Part shown: in pieces, positions 1 to 6,447 of the stretch
How positions within the stretch are numbered: the first letter of the stretch is position 1
Layout of the letters: each line of letters opens with the position of its first letter
IMG/VR virus record: IMGVR_UViG_3300042945_003195
Span: 1 to 36,154 of that record
Length of the DNA stretch: 36,154 bases
From: a virus
Strand: one strand, 5' to 3'
The notes under the pieces: model-generated
Databases searched by the model: none
The model's input: the letters and a program-made list of their open reading frames with translations, nothing else
Told to the model about the DNA's origin: nothing
Translations under genes and position numbers: made by a program

Positions 1-409
1 ACGTGAGACGACAGAAAATGAGTCCCAGAACTATGGATACAAGTTCGGACAAGAAGAAGAAACATACAACATCGTAGCTGCACACGGTTATTTCGGTCGT
101 CTTATTTTCCAATACGCATCGTTCAATAACTCACGTTCACTGCACTTCTTCCTTGCTGCTTGGCCTGTTGTTGGCATCTGGTTCACTGCTCTTGGTGTTT
201 CTACGATGGCTTTTAATCTCAACGGTCTGAATTTCAATCAGAGTATTCTCTCTGCTGAAGGTAAAGTAATCAACTCTTGGGCTGATGTACTTAACCGTGC
301 AAATCTGGGGATGGAGGTGTCCCATGAGAGAAACGCCCACAACTTCCCTCTGGACCTTGCTGCTGCTGAGTCAACTCCCGTTGCTCTAACTGCTCCTGCT
401 ATTGGTTGA
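1..409 (+). CDS. psbA: Photosystem II D1 protein, C-terminal part (5' end outside window)
   Basis: The reading frame is open from base 2 and gives the last 135 residues of D1, the reaction-centre subunit that carries the Mn4CaO5 cluster ligands. Visible landmarks are [10 protein letters not shown], holding the His that corresponds to H272, and the C-terminal [14 protein letters not shown], which holds H332, E333, H337, D342 and the A344 cleavage site. A 15-residue extension follows and would be removed by host CtpA. In cyanophages psbA replaces fast-turning-over host D1 during infection. No intron or frame break is present in this part. A 7-bp terminator follows 26 bases after the stop. Identity is certain; the promoter and start lie outside the window. 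Confidence 0.98.
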   Translation, partial: RETTENESQNYGYKFGQEEETYNIVAAHGYFGRLIFQYASFNNSRSLHFFLAAWPVVGIWFTALGVSTMAFNLNGLNFNQSILSAEGKVINSWADVLNRANLGMEVSHERNAHNFPLDLAAAESTPVALTAPAIG

Positions 410-435
410 TAACAACTGAATAACTAATATAACTA

Positions 436-462
436 AGAGGGTATAACAACCCTCTTTTTTTT
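436..462 (+). terminator. Intrinsic terminator after psbA
   Basis: AGAGGGT at 436-442 pairs with ACCCTCT at 449-455 around a 6-base loop, followed by a T tract up to 462. It would end the psbA transcript. The ATG of the next small ORF starts at the base after the T tract, so that ORF has no Shine-Dalgarno sequence outside the hairpin. Confidence 0.85.
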
Positions 463-585
463 ATGTCTCATAATACTCAAAACGAACCTATGCCTACCTG
501 GGTAATCTGGGCAGGTATAGGACTTATGGTATTCACAGTTCTTGTGTTTGTTTTATTCACTCTTGGTCAGATTTATTGGGGATAA
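463..585 (+). CDS. 40-residue single-pass membrane microprotein between psbA and psbD
   Basis: The protein has a short polar N-terminus (MSHNTQNEPMP), then one hydrophobic helix of about 22 residues (roughly 12-34, starting TWVIWAGIGLM), and ends GQIYWG. The length and single helix resemble the many small photosystem or cytochrome subunits of thylakoids. I cannot match it to PsbH, PsbJ, PsbK, PsbL, PsbN, PsbT or a high-light-inducible protein. Its position between two photosystem II genes suggests a thylakoid role, which is inference. The ATG follows the psbA terminator directly, so translation would depend on read-through RNA or on a start inside the hairpin. Codons look ordinary for the phage. 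Confidence 0.6.
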   Translation: MSHNTQNEPMPTWVIWAGIGLMVFTVLVFVLFTLGQIYWG

Positions 586-624
586 GCACTAATACTTATT
601 GCCCCTTTTGTTAAGAGATGTTAA

Positions 625-653
625 CATAAATATGAGAAATGATATAGGAGGTT
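625..653 (+). promoter_or_regulatory. T4-type late promoter motif and Shine-Dalgarno before psbD
   Basis: CATAAATA at 625-632 fits the NATAAATA form of the T4 late promoter reported for cyanomyoviruses. AGGAGG follows 5 bases before the psbD ATG. This implies that psbD can be transcribed separately from psbA, which its own upstream terminator also suggests. Confidence 0.6.
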
Positions 654-1715
654 ATGACTTCATCTACTCTTTCACAACCTATTTCACAGCGAGGATGGTT
701 CGATGTCTTGGATGACTGGCTTAAACGAGATCGCTTTGTCTTTGTGGGTTGGTCTGGATTACTTCTTTTTCCCACTGCTTATTTGGCCCTTGGTGGCTGG
801 CTTACTGGCACAACGTTTGTTACGAGCTGGTACACCCACGGGTTGGCGTCTTCTTACCTTGAGGGTGCTAATTTCCTCACAGCAGCTGTGTCAACGCCTG
901 CAGATGCTATGGGTCATTCTCTTCTTCTACTTTGGGGTCCTGAGTCTCAAGGGGATATTGTCAGGTGGTTCCAACTTGGGGGACTCTGGCCTTTTGTGGC
1001 GCTCCACGGATCTTTCGCTCTAATTGGATTCATGCTTCGCCAGTTTGAGATTGCTCGTCTGGTAGGTATCCGTCCTTATAATGCAATCGCATTCTCTGGC
1101 CCAATTGCAGTATTTGTTTCAGTATTCCTGATGTATCCACTGGGTCAATCCAGTTGGTTCTTTGCTCCATCATTTGGTGTGGCAGCAATCTTCAGATTCC
1201 TTCTATTCCTTCAAGGTTTCCACAACTGGACTCTTAATCCTTTCCATATGATGGGAGTTGCTGGTATACTAGGAGGTGCTCTGCTCTGTGCTATTCATGG
1301 AGCAACTGTAGAAAATACACTTTATGAAGACAGTGATCAATCAAACACTTTCAAAGCATTTGAACCTACACAGGAGGAAGAAACGTATTCAATGGTTACT
1401 GCAAACCGCTACTGGTCTCAAATCTTCGGTATTGCTTTTTCTAATAAGCGTTGGTTGCATTTCTTTATGCTTTTCGTCCCTGTCATGGGTCTCTGGACTA
1501 GTTCTATTGGGATTATTGGTCTTGCCCTTAATCTTCGAGCTTATGACTTTGTATCTCAAGAGATTAGAGCAGCAGAGGATCCAGAGTTTGAAACCTTCTA
1601 TACCAAGAACATTCTTCTGAATGAAGGTCTACGTGCTTGGATGGCTCCAGTAGATCAACCTCACGAGAACTTTGTGTTCCCAGAGGAAGTATTGCCCCGA
1701 GGCAATGCTCTGTGA
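654..1715 (+). CDS. psbD: Photosystem II D2 protein
   Basis: A complete 353-residue D2, the partner of D1 in the photosystem II reaction centre. Cofactor residues are all in place, with numbering one higher than in plants: H118 (peripheral chlorophyll), Y161 (redox tyrosine D), H190, H198 (P680 chlorophyll), and H215 and H269 (non-haem iron). Five membrane helices are expected. The C-terminus RGNAL is normal. The start is fixed by AGGAGG 5 bases upstream. In cyanophages psbD accompanies psbA in phages of Synechococcus and some broad-host phages, and maintains electron flow during infection. Its visibly higher GC than the genes that follow fits a host origin. A tetraloop terminator closes the gene. 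Confidence 0.98.
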   Translation: MTSSTLSQPISQRGWFDVLDDWLKRDRFVFVGWSGLLLFPTAYLALGGWLTGTTFVTSWYTHGLASSYLEGANFLTAAVSTPADAMGHSLLLLWGPESQGDIVRWFQLGGLWPFVALHGSFALIGFMLRQFEIARLVGIRPYNAIAFSGPIAVFVSVFLMYPLGQSSWFFAPSFGVAAIFRFLLFLQGFHNWTLNPFHMMGVAGILGGALLCAIHGATVENTLYEDSDQSNTFKAFEPTQEEETYSMVTANRYWSQIFGIAFSNKRWLHFFMLFVPVMGLWTSSIGIIGLALNLRAYDFVSQEIRAAEDPEFETFYTKNILLNEGLRAWMAPVDQPHENFVFPEEVLPRGNAL

Positions 1716-1722
1716 TATACTT

Positions 1723-1745
1723 GGAGGGGCAACCCTCCTTTTTTT
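1723..1745 (+). terminator. Intrinsic terminator after psbD
   Basis: GGAGGG (1723-1728) pairs with CCCTCC (1733-1738) around a GCAA tetraloop, followed by seven T. As at psbA, an ATG occurs directly after the T tract (1746). Confidence 0.9.
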
Positions 1746-1877
1746 ATGATTAGTTCTGAAACACCTTATAAATTGGCAGAAATCATCAGAGATACTTGGC
1801 CTCAGATATATAGAGTGCCATCGAATAAAGAAGATGAAAAAGGTAGCAGTATTCGGATCCGCAAGAACGAGTCCTGA
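1746..1877 (+). CDS. Possible 43-residue ORF overlapping the LOG gene
   Basis: An ATG immediately after the psbD terminator opens 43 codons. The product has an amphipathic stretch (PYKLAEIIRDTWPQIY) and a basic, polar tail. Its last 44 bases overlap the next gene in another frame. No family is recognised and no clear Shine-Dalgarno is seen. The first half reads like real protein; the second half may be fixed by the overlapping gene. It may instead be chance, or it may couple translation to the LOG gene. Confidence 0.35.
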   Translation: MISSETPYKLAEIIRDTWPQIYRVPSNKEDEKGSSIRIRKNES

Positions 1878-2382
1878 TTCTGGACTTTATCAAGCAGTTG
1901 AAAAACTAGGAAAAAATATTGCAGAACAAGGTTGGATTGTAGTTACTGGTGGTGGTCCAGGAACTATGGAAGCGGCAAATAAGGGAGCAATGAGTGCATG
2001 TATGGGAAACTCTTTATGCTCCGTTGCTGAGGCAATTTATCTTCCATTTGAGGAGGGAGTTAATCCGTATGTTCAAGAATATGAAAAGCATCAAACATTT
2101 TATTCAAGACTGCATACGTTCTCAGAATGTGATGCTTTTATTGTAACTCCTGGTGGTATTGGAACAGTGCTTGAGATGGCAATGATTTATCAGTTAGTTC
2201 AGGTTAATCACATTGATAAAAAACCAATCATCTGTGTTGGTAGAATGTGGAGAACATTAAAGAATTGGATTGAAGATGAAATGCTTGACAATGGATTTCT
2301 CAGTAATGAAGAAATGAAACTAATACATTATGTCGATAGATTTTCTGAGGCAACTCATTTACTTAAAGGACTTTTAGAATAA
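1834..2382 (+). CDS. LOG-family nucleotide phosphoribohydrolase-like protein
   Basis: The 182 residues form a Rossmann fold of the family long annotated as lysine decarboxylase, now known mainly as LOG (cytokinin riboside 5'-monophosphate phosphoribohydrolase) and related nucleotide-cleaving enzymes. Visible motifs are GSAR at 8-11, VTGGGPGTME at 37-46 and PGGIGTVLE at 106-114. The arginine and glutamate needed for catalysis appear kept (R92, E114), but the usual lysine after the arginine is leucine. Family members split the base from nucleoside monophosphates, so a role in recycling host nucleotides is plausible. A different nucleotide substrate cannot be excluded. It overlaps the small ORF upstream and lies 4 bases from the next gene. 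Confidence 0.85.
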   Translation: MKKVAVFGSARTSPDSGLYQAVEKLGKNIAEQGWIVVTGGGPGTMEAANKGAMSACMGNSLCSVAEAIYLPFEEGVNPYVQEYEKHQTFYSRLHTFSECDAFIVTPGGIGTVLEMAMIYQLVQVNHIDKKPIICVGRMWRTLKNWIEDEMLDNGFLSNEEMKLIHYVDRFSEATHLLKGLLE

Positions 2383-2386
2383 AAAA

Positions 2387-2998
2387 ATGGATAATATATA
2401 CGAAAATTATGTTCATACTAGAAAACTAAGTTTAAATCTTAGTAAGATAAAAAATTCTGCATATAAAATGTATGAATTTATTAACACTGAGTTTAATAAA
2501 AGTGGGGCAGAGTGTAATGGACAGACAAGCATGATTAATCAAATATTTGCAGAATATAATTTACTCATGTATCCATTTCCTGAATTTTATGAATTATACT
2601 CCGATATAAAGAAAATGTTTTATGATAAGTTGAGTTTGGAAGATCTTGACGAATCATATTATATTCAATCTTGGTTAAATTTTTACAAAAAAGGTGATTT
2701 TATCGATTGGCACTCTCACTGGCCACCAGAAGTCAATAGCTGGCATGGGTATTATTGTGTTGATGTTGAACCAAGTAAAACTTCATATAGAATAACAAAA
2801 GAAAATAAAAATATAGATGTTATCAATGAAAATAACTTATTAGTTTTAAGTAAAAGTGTAGATGATCAACATAGAACTTGGCCTTGGGAATATGAACAAC
2901 CAAGAATCACAATAGCTTTCGATATTATTTCTGCCCCAAATATATTAAATTTCTATGGAGAAAATAAAATGGGAAAAAATCATTGGGTTCCAATTTAA
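2387..2998 (+). CDS. Putative 2OG-Fe(II) oxygenase
   Basis: The 203 residues end in a jelly-roll-like half with H109-S-H111 (DWHSHWPP), a distal H162 (DDQHRTWPW) and R173 (PRITIAFDI). These positions suit the two-histidine iron site and the 2-oxoglutarate-binding arginine of 2OG-Fe(II) dioxygenases, with His replacing the more usual Asp in HxD. Several such oxygenases of unknown substrate occur in T4-like cyanophages. The N-terminal half is helical and unassigned. The gene starts 4 bases after the LOG gene, so the two are probably co-transcribed. Substrate is unknown; a protein or nucleic acid modification is possible. DNA here is very AT-rich compared with psbD. Confidence 0.65.
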   Translation: MDNIYENYVHTRKLSLNLSKIKNSAYKMYEFINTEFNKSGAECNGQTSMINQIFAEYNLLMYPFPEFYELYSDIKKMFYDKLSLEDLDESYYIQSWLNFYKKGDFIDWHSHWPPEVNSWHGYYCVDVEPSKTSYRITKENKNIDVINENNLLVLSKSVDDQHRTWPWEYEQPRITIAFDIISAPNILNFYGENKMGKNHWVPI

Positions 2999-3000
2999 GT

Positions 3001-3201
3001 ATGGAAAATTTTACTCAAACATCGGACAAGTTGTATGAAAAACATACATATCAGTTAGTTTATAAAAATGGTGATAAACAAGTTTTTGAAAATTATTATG
3101 ATTTAATGTTTACTTGGACAAATACAAAGAAAGATTTATTATCTTATGTTGAAGTTTTAGATAATAAAAATAAATCAAAAAACGTAAAAGGTTTCTTATG
3201 A
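3001..3201 (+). CDS. Small hypothetical protein (66 aa)
   Basis: The frame could begin at a TTG (2983) inside the preceding gene, but ATG 3001, 2 bases past that gene's stop, is the simpler start. The product is hydrophilic, rich in Lys, Asn and Tyr, with no membrane segment and no motif I recognise. Its stop overlaps the next start as ATGA (3198-3201), so it belongs to a translationally coupled chain of three small genes. Confidence 0.6.
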   Translation: MENFTQTSDKLYEKHTYQLVYKNGDKQVFENYYDLMFTWTNTKKDLLSYVEVLDNKNKSKNVKGFL

Positions 3202-3473
3202 TAGTTGAAAGTTGGTCTGTGATTGAATCAAAAACAGGAAGAGTGATATGCCAGTGTTCAGATGAAACAGATGCTATGATGTTGGTTTCTTTTGATCCAA
3301 ATAATAGAATCTATTCAAAACAAAAATATATTTTGGATCAAGTAATAGATATTACATCTCATACTGATAAACAATTGCCTGGACAAATTGGACTTCCTCC
3401 TGGAACTTATAAAATTGAAGATCGAAAAATTTATAAACTAGAAGAAAGTGATCTTCAAGTAATTGAAATATGA
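3198..3473 (+). CDS. Small hypothetical protein (91 aa)
   Basis: A 91-residue protein without recognised domain. It is acidic to neutral and mainly beta or mixed in character, with a segment KQLPGQIGLPPGTYKIEDRK in the second half. It starts within an ATGA overlap with the preceding gene and ends in another ATGA with the following one. This coupling argues that it is a real gene. Function unknown. Confidence 0.65.
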   Translation: MIVESWSVIESKTGRVICQCSDETDAMMLVSFDPNNRIYSKQKYILDQVIDITSHTDKQLPGQIGLPPGTYKIEDRKIYKLEESDLQVIEI

Positions 3474-3670
3474 ATTATCGAAAGAGAAAACAAGCAGAGA
3501 ATCAAAAAAAGAAAAGAATGTACACACCAGAAGGATACATAGCAGACCCCCCAAATGCTAAATGTCCCTATTGTGGTAAATCAGGAAAACCATGTTCTTA
3601 TGTTAATAGTTTGAGTCGTGCTTGGTCTAGAGATGCTTGCTCCAAAAGAACAAAAAATAATAATCAATAA
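3470..3670 (+). CDS. Small basic protein with zinc-finger-like cysteines (66 aa)
   Basis: The N-terminus is strongly basic (NYRKRKQAENQKKKR). It is followed by CPYCGKSGKPC, then a further Cys near the C-terminus, and a KRTKNNNQ tail. The CxxC pair plus later cysteines suggest a small zinc-binding protein, possibly nucleic-acid binding; only the motif supports this. It starts at an ATGA overlap. Its last 7 bases overlap the 3' end of the convergent minus-strand sulfotransferase gene. Confidence 0.6.
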   Translation: MNYRKRKQAENQKKKRMYTPEGYIADPPNAKCPYCGKSGKPCSYVNSLSRAWSRDACSKRTKNNNQ

Positions 3671-4275
3671 TCAAGAATTTCATAGTCTTTACTATAATAT
3701 TTCATAACGTTGGATTCTATTTTTTTATTTTCTTTTACCTTATTTGGTTTTAACTCTGCTGGATCTCCATAGTATGAATATTCTTTGTGTTCAATATTGT
3801 CATTGAATTGTCCATTAAACCATTCAATAAAGGGTTTACTCAACCCATTTTCGTACTTATATACTATTGTTTTTTCTGATATAAACTCATACTGTGGTCT
3901 TAACCAGTTTGAATTATATCTTTTTGTTATTGCGTGATACTCTATAAATTGATTTAAACCATCTTCGGTTTCTAACGCAGAATACACATCATCTTCCATT
4001 TCTAAATACCACTCGTTTATCATGCAATGGGCTGCAGATGCAAATCTTTCAAATGGATTTCTAACTATTGCTAGGTGTTGGGATGTACTAACATCCTCCA
4101 ACATTTCATATAGAGGATAATGTAAATGCATTATACTAATTCCATATATTGATTGATCATAATCATCATGAAATCTGTTGTATCCATTATTGCTTAAAAC
4201 TTCTTTAATATATCTACCACCAGTCCTTGGGATATGTACGTGAAATATTTTTTTGTCCTCTTTTACGTATAGCAT
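3664..4275 (-). CDS. Sulfotransferase-family protein, minus strand
   Basis: A 203-residue protein with the two signatures of PAPS-dependent sulfotransferases. H14-IPRTGG is the 5'-phosphosulfate-binding loop (the usual K is R here), and IVRNPFERFASA, with R72, is the 3'-phosphate motif. The length suits the compact family 2 type that sulfates carbohydrates. A role in decorating a surface polysaccharide or virion glycan is possible, but the target is unknown. It is the only minus-strand gene in this region. Its 3' end overlaps the end of the plus-strand gene before it by 7 bases, and it faces away from the HNH gene. A TATAAT hexamer at 4298-4303 on the minus strand could serve as its own promoter (weak). 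Confidence 0.75.
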   Translation of the reverse strand: MLYVKEDKKIFHVHIPRTGGRYIKEVLSNNGYNRFHDDYDQSIYGISIMHLHYPLYEMLEDVSTSQHLAIVRNPFERFASAAHCMINEWYLEMEDDVYSALETEDGLNQFIEYHAITKRYNSNWLRPQYEFISEKTIVYKYENGLSKPFIEWFNGQFNDNIEHKEYSYYGDPAELKPNKVKENKKIESNVMKYYSKDYEILDY

Positions 4276-4316
4276 TATTATTTGCTTTAAAAATATAATT
4301 ATACACTATTTTATAA

Positions 4317-4324
4317 AATAAATA
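4317..4324 (+). promoter_or_regulatory. Late promoter motif before the HNH gene
   Basis: AATAAATA, matching NATAAATA, 19 bases before the HNH start, in a 68-base very AT-rich spacer between divergent genes. High AT content makes chance matches likely, so this is only moderate evidence. Confidence 0.45.
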
Positions 4325-4343
4325 AAAAAAAAGAAAGTATTTT

Positions 4344-4724
4344 ATGGAAATACTAAATTCCCCTCAAGATTTTTTGTTTCATATGCACACTTGCTCTCCA
4401 ACAGAAGCAAAAAAAATGTGGAGGAATTCAATAAAAGAAAAATGGAATAATACATGTGCCTATTGTGGAACTAAAACAGAAGAATTATCTATAGACCACA
4501 TCATTCCACAGATGAAGGGTGGCAATGATCATATAACTAATGTGATCTGTTGTTGCGTAAAATGCAATAGATCAAAGGGGCATGAACAATGGGAGCAGTG
4601 GTTTACTAGACAAAAATTCTTTACAGAAGAGAGATATAATGCTATAATCAATTGGCAAAGGCAATTACTTACACAAGAATTAAATTTGTATAGATATAAA
4701 CCAAGAAAAAATAAAGTTTTTTGA
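4344..4724 (+). CDS. HNH endonuclease
   Basis: 126 residues with a complete HNH core. C38-x2-C41 and C71-x2-C74 would hold a structural zinc, and DHIIPQMKGGNDH supplies the catalytic His (H52), followed by N66 and a terminal CNRSKG. Free-standing HNH enzymes in T4-like cyanophages may be homing endonucleases that spread next to conserved genes, or may act in DNA processing. The gene lies about 4 kb from psbA, where homing endonucleases are known in other cyanophages, but no intron is visible here. A 9-base gap separates it from glutaredoxin. Confidence 0.88.
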   Translation: MEILNSPQDFLFHMHTCSPTEAKKMWRNSIKEKWNNTCAYCGTKTEELSIDHIIPQMKGGNDHITNVICCCVKCNRSKGHEQWEQWFTRQKFFTEERYNAIINWQRQLLTQELNLYRYKPRKNKVF

Positions 4725-4733
4725 TATACAGTT

Positions 4734-4970
4734 ATGAAATTTACAGTTTATAGTAAAGAAGGATGTCCATTTTGTTCTAAAATAAAAGCAGTTTTAGAAC
4801 AAAGAAATTTTGAACATGTAGTATATGAATTGGATGAAGACTTCACTAAAGATGAGTTTTATGCAGAGTTTGGGGAGGGGTCTACTTTTCCACAAGTTAT
4901 TGTTGATGAAACAAAGTTAGGTGGTTGTGTAGATACTGTTAAGTATCTTTCTGAAAATAATTTAATTTGA
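4734..4970 (+). CDS. Glutaredoxin
   Basis: 78 residues of a complete thioredoxin fold. The dithiol active site is C11-PF-C14. TFPQV with the cis-proline P53, and a GGC turn at 63-65, bind glutathione. It would reduce disulfides, classically giving electrons to ribonucleotide reductase as T4 NrdC does. No reductase gene is in this window, so that link is inference. The next small gene begins directly after its stop. Confidence 0.92.
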   Translation: MKFTVYSKEGCPFCSKIKAVLEQRNFEHVVYELDEDFTKDEFYAEFGEGSTFPQVIVDETKLGGCVDTVKYLSENNLI

Positions 4971-5150
4971 ATGGCACCTATAAATAATTCAAATACTACA
5001 GAAATAAATCGTGGTATTGAACTAATGCTTCGAAATAGGAGGGAAAAAGAAATTCCAAAAACTAATGAAAAAAAAATTTTTAGTTTTTGTAAAACAGTTT
5101 CTCTCCTTAAGAGAGAAATAAAAATAGAATTTAATTTTACGGTGAAGTAG
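4971..5150 (+). CDS. Small hypothetical protein (59 aa)
   Basis: The ATG is the base after the glutaredoxin stop, so translation is probably coupled. The product begins MAPINNSNTTEINRGIELML, then a basic stretch and an SFCKTVSLLKREIKIEF tail. It is soluble, basic and has no recognised domain. TCTCT and AGAGA (about 5099-5115) form a small hairpin within its last third, without a T tract. Confidence 0.5.
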   Translation: MAPINNSNTTEINRGIELMLRNRREKEIPKTNEKKIFSFCKTVSLLKREIKIEFNFTVK

Positions 5151-5175
5151 AAATAACTCTCTCGGAGGAAGAACA

Positions 5176-5406
5176 ATGTTAGCAGCAGAACTCACAATTT
5201 TTTCTTTGGTTTCATTTTTATTTTTATTGGTTGGTGGAGTGATTGGTTGGCTAACAAAACAACATGTGTATAGTACACAGCAATTGCAAGTATATACTCA
5301 TCCAGAAATGTTCGATAATAATGGAAATGTAATTCCAGACGAAATAATAGCAGTACGATTTGAAAATAGCTATGACGACTACGACGAAGACGAAGACGAA
5401 GACTGA
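5176..5406 (+). CDS. Membrane-anchored small protein with acidic tail (76 aa)
   Basis: Start set by CGGAGGAA 6-10 bases upstream. One hydrophobic helix lies at about residues 5-27 (ending LLVGGVIGWLT), followed by a soluble domain containing HPEMFDNNGNVIPDEIIAVRF and a C-terminal run of Asp and Glu (DDYDEDEDED). Such single-helix small proteins are common unknowns in cyanomyoviruses; no function is known to me. The last 35 bases also encode the start of the next gene in another frame. Confidence 0.7.
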   Translation: MLAAELTIFSLVSFLFLLVGGVIGWLTKQHVYSTQQLQVYTHPEMFDNNGNVIPDEIIAVRFENSYDDYDEDEDED

Positions 5407-5941
5407 ACCAAAAACAGTAAAGTTGCCACCAAAACCATTTGCATTTGAAGTACTTCAACTTGCTTCTAAACAAAGAAGTAATGTAAAAAAAGTAGAGATT
5501 CTCAGAGAATATGAACACGATTCTTTGAAGGCAATTTTTATTTGGAACTTTGATGAAAGTGTGATTTCAATGCTTCCCCCAGGTGAAGTTCCTTATTTTG
5601 GTGATAATGATTTTAAGACTTCAACTATGACTGAAAGAATTCAGCAAGCAGTTGATACCATGGGGGATTTGAGTTCTAATTCTATTGGAGCATCTGATCA
5701 AAAACATACAGCAATTAGAACAGAGTACACTAAGTTTTATAATTTTATTAAAGGTGGCAATGATTCTTTAAGTTCTCTACGAAGAGAAAATATTTTTATT
5801 AATCTTCTTGAGGGTATGCATCCTTTGGAAGCAGAGATTATTTGTTTATGTAAAGATAAAAGACTCCAAGAAAGGTATAAAATTACAAAAGAAATTGTTG
5901 CGGAAGCATATCCTGATATTACTTGGGGAGGTAGGAGTTAA
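5372..5941 (+). CDS. Conserved-looking hypothetical protein (189 aa)
   Basis: ATG 5372 is preferred over the in-frame TTG at 5360. The N-terminus MTTTTKTKTKTEPKTVK comes from the same triplet repeats that encode the acidic tail of the preceding protein. The rest is a soluble alpha/beta protein with RENIFINLLEGMHPLEAEII and a C-terminal ITKEIVAEAYPDITWGG. It resembles a family of uncharacterised T4-like phage proteins (possibly DUF6433, not verified). Its stop overlaps the next ATG as TAATG. Function unknown. Confidence 0.7.
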   Translation: MTTTTKTKTKTEPKTVKLPPKPFAFEVLQLASKQRSNVKKVEILREYEHDSLKAIFIWNFDESVISMLPPGEVPYFGDNDFKTSTMTERIQQAVDTMGDLSSNSIGASDQKHTAIRTEYTKFYNFIKGGNDSLSSLRRENIFINLLEGMHPLEAEIICLCKDKRLQERYKITKEIVAEAYPDITWGGRS

Positions 5942-6198
5942 TGCTAAAAATTCTCCATCAGGACTGTGATCCAGAACTTGCGAATGATCGTAGTTTACCA
6001 TACACTGCATATCTAGTTGATTATGAAGATGATGGGGTTAAAAAGTATGACATTGTTATCTGTAATAAAAGAATAGATATCTTTGATTACTATTGGGACA
6101 AATATAGAGAAGGTTTAAAAAATTTTAAACAAAGTGAAGGTAGAGTAAATCCCAAACTTTGGGGTGTTCAAGTAAAGGAGTCTAAAAAGAAAAAATGA
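5941..6198 (+). CDS. Hypothetical protein (85 aa)
   Basis: A small soluble protein beginning MLKILHQDCDPELANDRSLP. The central part is aromatic and acidic (YLVDYEDDGVKKYDIVIC, FDYYWDKYREG), and the tail is basic and ends in four lysines. No family recognised. It is joined to both neighbours by overlaps (TAATG upstream, ATGA downstream), so it sits inside a coupled chain running from 5176 to 6377. Confidence 0.65.
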   Translation: MLKILHQDCDPELANDRSLPYTAYLVDYEDDGVKKYDIVICNKRIDIFDYYWDKYREGLKNFKQSEGRVNPKLWGVQVKESKKKK

Positions 6199-6377
6199 GT
6201 GAAAATTTTGAAAGTATTTTTAGAGATGAATTAAAAAAAGAATTTGAAGAGAAACTTGGATTGACTATTAATCAAAACGAACTAAAAAAAGTAATAAAAG
6301 AATATAAGAAAATTAAAAAGTTTCAAAAGACTCCTTTGTATCAGGTGATGCAGATGGATAAAAAGAAAAATAAGTAG
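6195..6377 (+). CDS. Small coiled-coil-like protein (60 aa)
   Basis: A charged, mostly helical 60-residue protein rich in Lys and Glu (RDELKKEFEEKLG, ELKKVIKEYKKIKKF), ending DKKKNK. It may form a short coiled coil. It starts in an ATGA overlap. The stop codon lies inside the left arm of the inverted repeat at 6372-6414, so this gene ends the operon. Confidence 0.6.
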   Translation: MSENFESIFRDELKKEFEEKLGLTINQNELKKVIKEYKKIKKFQKTPLYQVMQMDKKKNK

Positions 6378-6414
6378 TTTTGTAAATATTGTATCAAACT
6401 TTACAAAACTACTT
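6372..6414. repeat. Perfect 15-bp inverted repeat abutting a sigma70-like promoter
   Basis: Bases 6372-6386 (AAGTAGTTTTGTAAA) and 6400-6414 are exact reverse complements around a 13-base spacer. No T tract follows on the plus strand, so it is not a normal plus-strand terminator. On the minus strand it is followed by a T-rich run. The right arm ends inside the -35 element of the next promoter, which is where an operator would lie. Confidence 0.8.
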
Positions 6415-6441
6415 GACTATATACTGCAATAGGTCTAGTAT
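6413..6441 (+). promoter_or_regulatory. Sigma70-type (early) promoter
   Basis: TTGACT at 6413-6418 and TAGTAT at 6436-6441 are spaced by exactly 17 bases, close to the bacterial consensus. Transcription would begin near 6448. Host sigma70 should read it directly, so the downstream unit is expected early in infection. This contrasts with the NATAAATA motifs before the virion genes. Confidence 0.65.
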
Positions 6442-6447
6442 GACCTT

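Noticed and set aside
137-340. Minus-strand ORF opposite psbA, considered as an antisense product
   Set aside because: Although antisense RNA near psbA is known in one cyanophage, nothing here (promoter, terminator or protein motif) supports it.
1-409. Group I intron in psbA
   Set aside because: The visible 135 codons are continuous; the rest of the gene is outside the window.
703-1620. Two other-frame ORFs inside psbD (703-1023 and 1324-1620)
   Set aside because: They overlap a certain gene in full and show no independent signals.
2983-3000. TTG start giving a longer 72-residue protein
   Set aside because: ATG 3001 lies just after the preceding stop and needs no unusual start; the same reasoning removes TTG 5360 and TTG 27158.
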